Of a stretch of DNA of 11,067 bases, positions 1 to 6,481 are shown piece by piece. The stretch is from Bacteroidales bacterium (GTDB taxonomy: Bacteria > Bacteroidota > Bacteroidia > Bacteroidales > SMBSF39): positions 1 through 11,067 of the forward strand of contig JAIOSH010000520.1 in the NCBI GenBank assembly GCA_021107685.1, read 5' to 3'. The translations under genes and the position numbers were made by a program. Position 1 is the first letter of the stretch, and the number at the start of each line of letters is the position of its first letter. The notes under the pieces were generated by a model. It made no database searches and was not told the origin of the DNA. It saw only the letters and a list, made by a program, of their open reading frames with translations.

Positions 1-984
1 AATTCTGCGATTATTAATAGTTTCAGAACGCAATCTTCTTCCTATAATCCGTTGAAAACTCTTACCGATTTCCAAAACTTTATCAACCTCACCCACAACA
101 TCACTACCCATTTCCTCACTCATCACAACCATATCTTCAGTGCACACCAAGCCAACAGCACTCGGGTCTTTATAATAATAGGCACCTCCAACGGATACAG
201 GCACGCCACTGACAAAGTTTGCCGGCTGACCGCCAATTCCACCCAAACACGATTCATAATTTGTTATTCCTGCCTGTAATGCAGCAAAAACATTAGCAAG
301 TCCCCAACCTCTCGTAACATGAAAATGAGCAATATGTTTTTCAGGATATGGTATTGCATCAAGCAACATAGAAAAATATTCATAAACTCTATCAGGGGAG
401 GCTGAACCGTCGTGGTCTGCATGTTCTACGTCATCTGCTCCAATATCCAACCAGCGTTGAGTAAATTCAATAGCTCTTTTCATTTCCGTGGGACCCTCAA
501 TAGGACAGCCCCAAATTGTGCTGACAGTTCCATTTACTAAAATTCCTGCATCATGGCACATAGGAATGTATTTTTCACACATTTTCCAGTAATCGTCAAG
601 CGGTAGTCCGGAATTTCTTTTATGATGCGATGCACTTGTGGATACCATTACAAGTATCCTGTCAGGACCAAAACCGTCTTTTTTAGCCTGTATAGCCCTT
701 TCAATAGCCCTTTCCCTAATCGTAATAGCAGTTAAGTTTACATCATCTATCAAATGCTGTATTTTTTTGCTTTTATGCAATTTCTGCATTAAATCATCAG
801 CATCCTTAAATTGAGGCATACCTCGCGGATTACCGAAATTTGTTGTTTCTACATGCTTAAATCCAGCTAAAATCAACTGCTCAAGCACCCATAGTTTTGC
901 TTCAGTGGGTATGATTTTTTCTTCATGTTGAAAGCCATCTCTTACTGTTATTTCTCCAATTTTTACTTTTTTCGGATAATTCAT
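1..984 (-). CDS. HMG-CoA lyase-like protein of the DRE-TIM metallolyase family (3' part beyond the window)
   Basis: The minus-strand frame is open from ATG at 984-982 to the window edge, giving 328 residues without a stop codon; the C terminus is missing. It reads as a TIM-barrel acyl-CoA lyase/synthase. The N terminus has VRDGFQ (Arg15, Asp16), matching the RDGLQ motif of HMG-CoA lyase; a VETTNFGNP segment around Glu46 matches the ExxSFVSP region; His220-x-His222 are the expected metal ligands. Two features differ from true HMG-CoA lyase: the GLGGCP loop reads GIGGQP (Gln253 replaces the catalytic Cys), and before TED (282-284) the usual Asn appears lost, with a longer loop between. It lies head-to-head with the methylcrotonyl-CoA carboxylase gene and may be co-regulated, but a canonical HMG-CoA lyase already sits in the plus-strand block. 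It may therefore act on another hydroxyacyl-CoA or 2-oxo acid. Family is fairly sure; exact reaction is not. Confidence 0.8.
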   Translation of the reverse strand, partial: MNYPKKVKIGEITVRDGFQHEEKIIPTEAKLWVLEQLILAGFKHVETTNFGNPRGMPQFKDADDLMQKLHKSKKIQHLIDDVNLTAITIRERAIERAIQAKKDGFGPDRILVMVSTSASHHKRNSGLPLDDYWKMCEKYIPMCHDAGILVNGTVSTIWGCPIEGPTEMKRAIEFTQRWLDIGADDVEHADHDGSASPDRVYEYFSMLLDAIPYPEKHIAHFHVTRGWGLANVFAALQAGITNYESCLGGIGGQPANFVSGVPVSVGGAYYYKDPSAVGLVCTEDMVVMSEEMGSDVVGEVDKVLEIGKSFQRIIGRRLRSETINNRRI

Positions 985-1106
985 AAATCAAATATTAAAA
1001 ATTAAACATTAAAAAATATTTCTGCTAAATTAAAAAAAATCACTATAATTGCATAAATTTTTTTTATTTAGTTTCATTATTAATTTATAAATTAAATATT
1101 CAAACC
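985..1106. promoter_or_regulatory. Divergent intergenic region, presumed bidirectional promoter
   Basis: This 122-bp, almost purely A/T stretch separates two genes read in opposite directions, so it must hold the start signals for both or lie between them. A perfect 10-bp inverted repeat of an eight-A run and an eight-T run (1031-1040 and 1057-1066) flanks a 16-bp centre. I found no clear match to the Bacteroidota TAnnTTTG promoter element on either strand and no recognisable operator. The promoter role is inferred from gene orientation only. Confidence 0.4.
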
Positions 1107-2714
1107 GTGTTTAAATTAGAAACAAAAATTAATACTAACTCAGATGAGTTTAAAAAAAACAAAGAGGAATTTCTAAAACTCTTAAATAAGTATAAACAAA
1201 TTCACAGGGAAACAATCAAAGGTGGTCCCGAAAAAGCTGTTAATAGGCATAAAGAAAGAGGGAAATTACTTGCTCGTGAAAGAATTGATAAATTGATAGA
1301 TCCGAACACACCATTCCTTGAATTATCTACTCTTGCTGCTTATGGAATTTTTGATAACGGACATCCGTCAGCGGGAATTGTTACTGGAATAGGTGTAATA
1401 CATGGCAGGGAGACAATAATCATAGCTAATGATGCTACGGTAAAAGGTGGCACATACATAAAGGAAACTATAAAAAAACATTTAAGAGCACAAGAAATTG
1501 CAATACAAAATCATCTACCATGCGTTTATATGGTTGATTCGGGAGGGGTGTTTTTACCGGAGCAGGCAAATGTATTTCCTGACAGAGACCATTTTGGAAG
1601 ATTCTTTTACAACCAGGCTCAATTATCAGCTATGGGAGTTCCACAAATTGCAATTGTCATGGGTTCATGCACTGCCGGAGGAGCTTATGTTCCTGCCATG
1701 AGTGATGAAGCTATAATTGTAAAAAAACAAGGTACTATCTTCCTTGGCGGTCCTCCATTAGTTAAAGCAGCAACAGGTGAAGTAGTAACTCCCGAAGAAC
1801 TTGGCGGGGCTGAAGTTCACACTTCAATTTCCGGTGTAGCTGACCATTTTGCCGAAAATGATGTTCATGCTATTCAGATATGCCGTAATATTTTTGAAAA
1901 TCTTGAAAAGCAAAAAAGACAAGTATTGAATATCGCTCCGATAGAAGAACCTCTTTACGACCCGGAAGAATTATACGGTATTGCTCCGGTTGATCTTAAA
2001 AAGATGGTTGACCCCAGAGAAGTCATTATGCGAATTGTTGACGGAAGTAAGTTCCATGAATTTAAAGAAAAATACGGTAAAACACTTGTTACAGGTTTTG
2101 CAAAAATAATGGGATTTCCTGTCGGAATATTAGCAAATCAAGGCGTGCTCTTTTCAGAATCTGCTTTAAAAGGAACTCATTTCATTGAATTATGCACATC
2201 TAGAAAAATTCCATTGATATTCCTGCAGAATATTACAGGATTTATTGTTGGTAAAGATTTTGAAAGAAAAGGAATTGCAAAGGACGGAGCAAAACTTGTT
2301 CATGCAGTAGCTAATGCCAATGTGCCCAAGTTTACTATAATTTTCGGCGGTTCATTCGGAGCAGGAAATTATGGTATGGCCGGACGTGCTTATAGTCCCC
2401 GATTATTATTCATGTGGCCTAATGCTAAAATCTCCGTGATGGGTGGTATGCAGGCTTCCGGTGTTTTAATCACTGTTAAGCAAGATCAATATAAAGCAAA
2501 AGGCAAAGTAATGCCCGAAGAAGAAATCCTGGCTTTGAGAAAAACCATTATGGATAAATACGACCACGAAGGCTCAGCCTATTTCAGCACGGCTCGCCTT
2601 TGGGACGATGGAATTATTGATCCTGTTGATACACGTAAAATTGTTGCTATGGGAATTTCAATGTCATTGAATAATAAATTTTCAAACCAAAAATTCGGGG
2701 TGTTCAGAATGTAG
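1107..2714 (+). CDS. mccB: 3-methylcrotonyl-CoA carboxylase beta (carboxyltransferase) subunit
   Basis: This is the acyl-CoA carboxyltransferase that moves the carboxyl group from carboxybiotin onto the gamma carbon of 3-methylcrotonyl-CoA, making 3-methylglutaconyl-CoA in leucine breakdown. The 535 residues match the usual MccB length. Signature stretches are typical of MccB rather than propionyl- or acetyl-CoA enzymes: HKERGKLLARERID, ANDATVKGGTY, a DSGG motif followed by FPDRDHFGR, MGSCTAGGAYVPAMSDE, GTIFLGGPPLVKAATGE, and the C-terminal RLWDDGIIDPVDTR ending in FRM. Both crotonase-like halves are complete. The start is a GTG; upstream in-frame codons back to a stop at 1026 contain no ATG or GTG, and the next in-frame Met is inside the conserved domain. 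No biotin carboxylase subunit gene follows, as it would in a normal mccBA-type cluster. The likely biotin partner is the 725-residue protein at 4266. Very sure of family and substrate class. Confidence 0.96.
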   Translation: MFKLETKINTNSDEFKKNKEEFLKLLNKYKQIHRETIKGGPEKAVNRHKERGKLLARERIDKLIDPNTPFLELSTLAAYGIFDNGHPSAGIVTGIGVIHGRETIIIANDATVKGGTYIKETIKKHLRAQEIAIQNHLPCVYMVDSGGVFLPEQANVFPDRDHFGRFFYNQAQLSAMGVPQIAIVMGSCTAGGAYVPAMSDEAIIVKKQGTIFLGGPPLVKAATGEVVTPEELGGAEVHTSISGVADHFAENDVHAIQICRNIFENLEKQKRQVLNIAPIEEPLYDPEELYGIAPVDLKKMVDPREVIMRIVDGSKFHEFKEKYGKTLVTGFAKIMGFPVGILANQGVLFSESALKGTHFIELCTSRKIPLIFLQNITGFIVGKDFERKGIAKDGAKLVHAVANANVPKFTIIFGGSFGAGNYGMAGRAYSPRLLFMWPNAKISVMGGMQASGVLITVKQDQYKAKGKVMPEEEILALRKTIMDKYDHEGSAYFSTARLWDDGIIDPVDTRKIVAMGISMSLNNKFSNQKFGVFRM

Positions 2715-2737
2715 AATCATTAATAATAAAATTTTAT

Positions 2738-3301
2738 ATGAAAAAAATTGCAATTGTAGATATTGAAACTACAGGATTTCTTAATCAGGGCGGATTGTTA
2801 ATTGAAATTGGAATAGTCAGCCTGGATTTGGATAATGGTAAAATTATTCCGGAATTTGATTCGGTTGTTAAAGAAAAAGAATTTGGACCTGCACATACAA
2901 GGAGACCTTTTGGTTGGATTTTTCAAAATTCCGATTTAGAATTTAATGATGTAAATAACGCACCAACATTAGAATCACAAAAGGAAGAAATTCAAAATGT
3001 CTTAAACAAATTTTCATTAGGAGCAACTGCTTTTAATAAAAGTTTTGATTTCGGTTTTTTAAGGTTAAGAGGATTTAAAATTAAGGAACTTCCCTGTATA
3101 ATGTTAACCGCAACGCCTATTGTAAATTTGCCTCCAAATCCGGGATTTAATACTCCAAAATGGCCTACTGTAGAGCAAGCATGGAAATACTTTTTTGGCA
3201 ATTCAGGTTATTGCGAAAAACACAGGGCTTTGGATGATGCCGTTCATGAAGCTAAAATTGCTTATGAACTGTATAAGCAAGGGGTATTTATTGTTAATTA
3301 A
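2738..3301 (+). CDS. DnaQ-type (DEDDh) 3'-5' exonuclease, stand-alone domain
   Basis: A 187-residue single-domain nuclease of the DNA polymerase III epsilon / RNase T superfamily, expected to remove nucleotides from 3' ends of DNA or RNA with two metal ions. The acidic ligands are visible: Asp8 and Glu10 in DIETTG (Exo I), Asp104 in NKSFDFGFL (Exo II), and His162 with Asp167 in HRALDD, the HxAxxD pattern of Exo III DEDDh enzymes. There is no polymerase-binding tail, helicase or endonuclease domain, signal peptide or membrane segment. It starts 23 bp after the mccB stop and may be co-transcribed with it, although its role has no obvious link to leucine breakdown. It could be a repair or RNA-trimming enzyme; the substrate cannot be read from the sequence. 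Confidence 0.88.
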   Translation: MKKIAIVDIETTGFLNQGGLLIEIGIVSLDLDNGKIIPEFDSVVKEKEFGPAHTRRPFGWIFQNSDLEFNDVNNAPTLESQKEEIQNVLNKFSLGATAFNKSFDFGFLRLRGFKIKELPCIMLTATPIVNLPPNPGFNTPKWPTVEQAWKYFFGNSGYCEKHRALDDAVHEAKIAYELYKQGVFIVN

Positions 3302-3325
3302 TTCGGGGTTTAATACTTAAATAAT

Positions 3326-3342
3326 TATTCAATCCTTGAATA
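3326..3342. repeat. Small A/T-rich hairpin after the exonuclease gene
   Basis: Perfect 7-bp arms (3326-3332 and 3336-3342) around a 3-nt loop lie 25 bp after the exonuclease stop codon. The position fits a transcription end, but the stem is A/T-rich and no T-run follows, so it is a poor intrinsic terminator. It may be chance in this base composition. Confidence 0.25.
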
Positions 3343-3373
3343 TTGTAAATATAAAATTGTATATTGTTACTTA

Positions 3374-3415
3374 ACAAAATTTGTACAATTTTGTCAACCG
3401 GCAATTGACAAAATT
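3374..3415. promoter_or_regulatory. Overlapping inverted repeats upstream of the hydratase operon
   Basis: The octamer ACAAAATT occurs at 3374-3381 and 3408-3415 with its reverse complement AATTTTGT at 3387-3394 between them. The middle copy can pair with either flank. With the right copy it makes a perfect 11-bp stem (3387-3397 with 3405-3415) and a 7-nt CCGGCAA loop; with the left copy, an 8-bp stem and a 5-nt loop. The two centres are 17 bp apart. The element lies 42 to 83 bp before the hydratase start, suiting a dimeric repressor/activator operator or a leader with alternative hairpins. The structure is seen; the function is inferred. It suggests the genes from 3457 onward have their own promoter. 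Confidence 0.45.
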
Positions 3416-3456
3416 AATATTAACATGTTATTTTTACGAAAAATAAAAATACAATC

Positions 3457-4251
3457 ATGAAAACATATCAAAATATTGAATTTGAATTAAAAAAAAAAGT
3501 CGGTACAGTTTGGTTAAACCGTCCCGAAAAGCACAATGCAATGAATGCCGAAATGATATCGGAAATTATTGATTGCTACGAAAATATTAATGAAATGCCC
3601 GAAGTAAGAATAGTATTGCTTAGAGGCAGAGGGAAATCTTTTTGTGCAGGAGCAGACTTAAACTATATGAAAGGAATTGCACAATTTGGATTTGAGGAAA
3701 ATTATGAGGACAGCCTTAATCTTGCAAAATGCTTTAATGTGATTTACACTTGCAAAAAGCCTACTATTGCTGTAGTTCAGGGCGCCGCCATTGGTGGTGC
3801 AAATGGATTGTTAGCTGCCTGCGATTTTGTTTATTGTGAAGACGAAACTAAATTTGCTTTTGCAGAAGTAAAATTAGGAATTGCTCCTGCTACAATATCT
3901 CCTTATGTTAATAAAAGAATAGGAGAATATGGTTCAAGAGATTTAATGCTTACAGGAAGGAGATTCTTGGGTAAAGAAGCCGAAAAATACAAACTGGTAA
4001 ATAAATCATTACCTGCGGCAGAATTGGAAGAACAAATAAATTTGACTGTAAAATTTTTAATGACAAGCGGACCTGATGCAATGGCTGCTGTTAAAAAATT
4101 AATTTATACAATTTCAAATAAGCTAAGTTTTGAAGATTCTATTGACTTTACCGCACGAATGATAGCTGATCTGAGAGCTTCAAAAGAAGGACAGGAAGGT
4201 ATGGCATCTTTCCTTGAAAAAAGAAAACCTAACTGGGTAACAAATAAATAA
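3457..4251 (+). CDS. liuC: 3-methylglutaconyl-CoA hydratase (enoyl-CoA hydratase family)
   Basis: A 264-residue crotonase-fold enzyme predicted to hydrate 3-methylglutaconyl-CoA to 3-hydroxy-3-methylglutaryl-CoA, the step after carboxylation in leucine breakdown. The CoA-binding and oxyanion-hole segments are clear: CAGADL (residues 63-68) and QGAAIGGANGLLAACD (108-123). FAFAEVKLGIAPATISPYV (133-151) carries Glu137 at the position of the second catalytic Glu of crotonase and the PATISPYV signature typical of methylglutaconyl-CoA hydratases. The first crotonase Glu is replaced (Gly117), which is usual for bacterial LiuC-type enzymes as I recall them. Length is normal for the family. It starts a tightly spaced block, with the biotin protein beginning 14 bp after its stop codon. 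Other short-chain enoyl-CoA hydratase activity is possible, but the signature and neighbours agree. Confidence 0.88.
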   Translation: MKTYQNIEFELKKKVGTVWLNRPEKHNAMNAEMISEIIDCYENINEMPEVRIVLLRGRGKSFCAGADLNYMKGIAQFGFEENYEDSLNLAKCFNVIYTCKKPTIAVVQGAAIGGANGLLAACDFVYCEDETKFAFAEVKLGIAPATISPYVNKRIGEYGSRDLMLTGRRFLGKEAEKYKLVNKSLPAAELEEQINLTVKFLMTSGPDAMAAVKKLIYTISNKLSFEDSIDFTARMIADLRASKEGQEGMASFLEKRKPNWVTNK

Positions 4252-4265
4252 TTAAAAATTAAAAT

Positions 4266-6443
4266 ATGAAAAAAAGACCAATAAAATTCAGCTTAATATA
4301 CAGGGACATGTGGCAGTCTTCTGGGAAATATGTTCCAAGGGTTGACCAGCTTAAAAAGATTGCTCCGGTAATTATTGATATGGGATGTTTCGCCAGAATA
4401 GAAACAAATGGAGGAGCCTTTGAGCAAGTGAATCTTCTTTACGGTGAAAATCCGAATAAAGCTGTCAGAGAATGGACAAAGCCGTTTAATGAAGCAGGAA
4501 TACAAACGCACATGCTCGAAAGAGCCTTAAACGGTATAAGAATGTTTCCTGTTCCAGCCGATGTCCGCCGGTTAATGTTTAAAGTGAAAAAAGCACAGGG
4601 TACAAATATTTCCCGATCGTTTTGCGGATTGAATGATCCGAGAAACTTAGAACTATCTGTAAAATATGCAAAAGAAGCAGGCATGATATCGCAGGCAGCC
4701 CTAAGTATCACACATTCTAAAATTCATACTGTAGAATATTTTATGAATGTTGTTGATAAAGTTGTAGAATTCGGAACCGACGAGATTTGCCTGAAGGATA
4801 TGGCCGGTATTGGCAGACCTGTTACTTTGGGCAAATTAGTAAAAGCAATAAAAGATAAATACCCTCACATTATAGTACAATATCATGGACATTCAGGACC
4901 CGGATTTTCAGTTGCTTCAACTCTTGAAGTAGCCAAAGCAGGTGCAGATTATATTGATGTTGCAATGGAGCCTTTATCCTGGGGAATGGTTCATCCTGAC
5001 GTAATTACTATACAGGCAATGCTCAAAGATGCCGGTTTTGATGTTCCTGAGATCAATATGAAAGCATATATGGAAGCAAGGGCTTTAACACAAAGTTTTA
5101 TTGACGATTTTCTCGGTTATTTTATCAACCCAAAAAACAGGTTCCTTTCATCATTAATGGTTCAATCGGGTTTGCCGGGTGGTATGATGGGCAGTCTTAT
5201 GGCTGATCTTAAAGGAGTTCAGGACGGAATAAATTATTCTCTAAAAGCCAATAATCAAAAAGAACTTTCAGAAGATGATCTTCTTATAAAATTATTTGAC
5301 GAAGTTTCTTATGTTTGGCCCAAATTAGGCTATCCGCCATTAGTAACCCCTTTTAGTCAATATGTTAAAAACGTTGCTTTGCTTAATATTATGCAATTAG
5401 CCAAAGGTGAAAAAAGATATTCAATGATGGATGATAATACATGGAATATGATCCTTGGAAAAGCAGGTAAATTACCTGGCAAATTAGCACCTGAAATTAT
5501 TGAATTGGCAAAAAAACAAAAACGCGAATTTTATACAGGCATTCCACAGGATGCATACCCCGATGTATTAAAGACATATAGAAAAGAAATGAAAGATAAT
5601 AACTGGAGTTTCGGTGAGAATGATGAAGAGCTATTTGAATTTGCAATGCACGAAACACAATACAGGGATTATATGTCAGGTCTTGCTAAAAAAAGATTTG
5701 AAGATGAAATACATAAATTAAAATCACAAAGTTCTACACAATCAAAAACAACAGTTACAGTGAAAGAAAAACAAACACCTAACAGAAGTTCATATAAAAA
5801 AAATAAAGTGAAATATCCGGTTGCTATGTCGGCATTCCTTCTTTATTCACTTAATAACAGATTGATAAGTGAAGAAAGTCAAATTCAAAAAGAACATAAT
5901 GTATGGGAATCAATCGGGTACTGGAGAAATCTGATAAGTATTAATTTATCTTATGATAACAAGGAATATCCGGTAAATATTAATAAAATCAAGGATAAAG
6001 AATACGAATTTGAAATTTCAGGAGTTTCTTATAATTCAAAATTGGAGCATTTAGATAAAGGCGAAATTGATTTTACTGTTAATAACAACACTTACCTAGC
6101 AACAATTTCAAAAGGTGAAGAAGGTATGACAAAAGTAACAATAAATGCTTGTAATTTTCTATTAAGCAGAAATGACCTGTTAGATAGTGAATTAACAACA
6201 ATTGAAGATGAAGCTTTAAGTGCTGATGAAGAAAAAAGTATTATTTCTCCAATCCCAGGTAAAATATTTAAAATAAAAGTTAAAGAAGGCGACAAAATCC
6301 AAAAAGGAGATATTGTTATCATTATTGATGCTATGAAAATGGAAAATAATATTTCTGCTAAAAAAGACGGCGTAATTAAAAAAATCCATGTCTCAATAAA
6401 TGAAATGGTTGAAGTAAATACAGTTTTAATTGAGCTTGAATAA
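4266..6443 (+). CDS. Biotin-dependent 5S/OadA-like carboxyltransferase fused to MccA-type BT and biotinyl domains
   Basis: A 725-residue chimera-like protein. Residues 1 to about 300 form a TIM-barrel carboxyltransferase of the pyruvate carboxylase / oxaloacetate decarboxylase alpha / transcarboxylase 5S type, with the metal site Asp14 (YRDMWQS), Lys177 (LKDMAG, the carbamylated lysine) and His207-x-His209. About 305-480 is the conserved PYC/OADA region (GLPGGMM, PPLVTPFSQ). After a Ser/Thr/Lys-rich linker (485-515) comes a helix and beta-rich region (517-635) like the BT mediator domain of MccA, then a biotinyl domain with Lys691 in DAMKMEN. No ATP-grasp biotin carboxylase is present. Ordinary OadA proteins are about 600 residues and lack this middle region. 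Pocket residues differ from pyruvate carboxylase, as described in the findings. Inferred role: take a carboxyl group from a 2-oxo acid onto biotin and hand it to the MccB partner. A decarboxylase or pyruvate carboxylase subunit is the alternative; domain families are sure, the reaction is not. Confidence 0.85.
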   Translation: MKKRPIKFSLIYRDMWQSSGKYVPRVDQLKKIAPVIIDMGCFARIETNGGAFEQVNLLYGENPNKAVREWTKPFNEAGIQTHMLERALNGIRMFPVPADVRRLMFKVKKAQGTNISRSFCGLNDPRNLELSVKYAKEAGMISQAALSITHSKIHTVEYFMNVVDKVVEFGTDEICLKDMAGIGRPVTLGKLVKAIKDKYPHIIVQYHGHSGPGFSVASTLEVAKAGADYIDVAMEPLSWGMVHPDVITIQAMLKDAGFDVPEINMKAYMEARALTQSFIDDFLGYFINPKNRFLSSLMVQSGLPGGMMGSLMADLKGVQDGINYSLKANNQKELSEDDLLIKLFDEVSYVWPKLGYPPLVTPFSQYVKNVALLNIMQLAKGEKRYSMMDDNTWNMILGKAGKLPGKLAPEIIELAKKQKREFYTGIPQDAYPDVLKTYRKEMKDNNWSFGENDEELFEFAMHETQYRDYMSGLAKKRFEDEIHKLKSQSSTQSKTTVTVKEKQTPNRSSYKKNKVKYPVAMSAFLLYSLNNRLISEESQIQKEHNVWESIGYWRNLISINLSYDNKEYPVNINKIKDKEYEFEISGVSYNSKLEHLDKGEIDFTVNNNTYLATISKGEEGMTKVTINACNFLLSRNDLLDSELTTIEDEALSADEEKSIISPIPGKIFKIKVKEGDKIQKGDIVIIIDAMKMENNISAKKDGVIKKIHVSINEMVEVNTVLIELE
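5808..6185 (+). other. Putative BT (mediator) domain within the biotin protein
   Basis: Codons for residues about 515-640. A hydrophobic helix (VAMSAFLLYSLNNRLISEE, about 519-537) is followed by the W-x3-G-x-W-R pattern (Trp547, Gly551, Trp553, Arg554) and alternating beta strands through about 635. That order of helix, Trp/Gly/Trp-Arg motif and beta barrel is the pattern I know from the BT domain of methylcrotonyl- and propionyl-CoA carboxylase alpha subunits, which docks them onto the beta subunit. It is read by eye, not by structure prediction. Confidence 0.65.
6231..6443 (+). other. Biotinyl (BCCP) domain within the biotin protein
   Basis: Codons for residues about 656-725. The half-domain starts SPIPGKIFKIKVKEGDKIQKGD and carries the biotin attachment motif AMKM, with Lys691 encoded at 6336-6338, then the mirror half-repeat AKKDGVIKKI. 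All hallmarks of a domain modified by biotin ligase are present; Met rather than another residue before Lys favours biotin over lipoate. Confidence 0.93.
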
Positions 6444-6481
6444 TTTAACCGGTATTTTAAATAATAAATACAAATAATAAA

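Noticed and set aside
52..279. Plus-strand open frame of 75 codons
   Set aside because: It lies wholly opposite the well-supported lyase-like gene on the minus strand and has no recognisable domain.
1044..1049. TATAAT hexamer as a sigma-70 style -10 box
   Set aside because: Bacteroidota primary promoters use a different consensus (TAnnTTTG), and this hexamer is expected by chance here.
1031..1066. 10-bp A-run/T-run inverted repeat in the divergent region as an operator or terminator
   Set aside because: Homopolymer runs of this size are common in such A/T-rich intergenic DNA; kept only as a description of the region.
1107..2714. Reading the carboxyltransferase as propionyl-CoA carboxylase beta or glutaconyl-CoA decarboxylase alpha
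   Set aside because: The FPDRDHFGR, GPPLVKAATGE and RLWDDGIIDP motifs and the neighbouring hydratase and lyase point to methylcrotonyl-CoA, and no decarboxylase membrane subunits are nearby.
4986..4997. Loss of the pyruvate-carboxylase proton-shuttle Thr as a sign of an inactive enzyme
   Set aside because: Transcarboxylase 5S, as I recall its sequence, also lacks this Thr, and all metal ligands are present, so inactivity does not follow.
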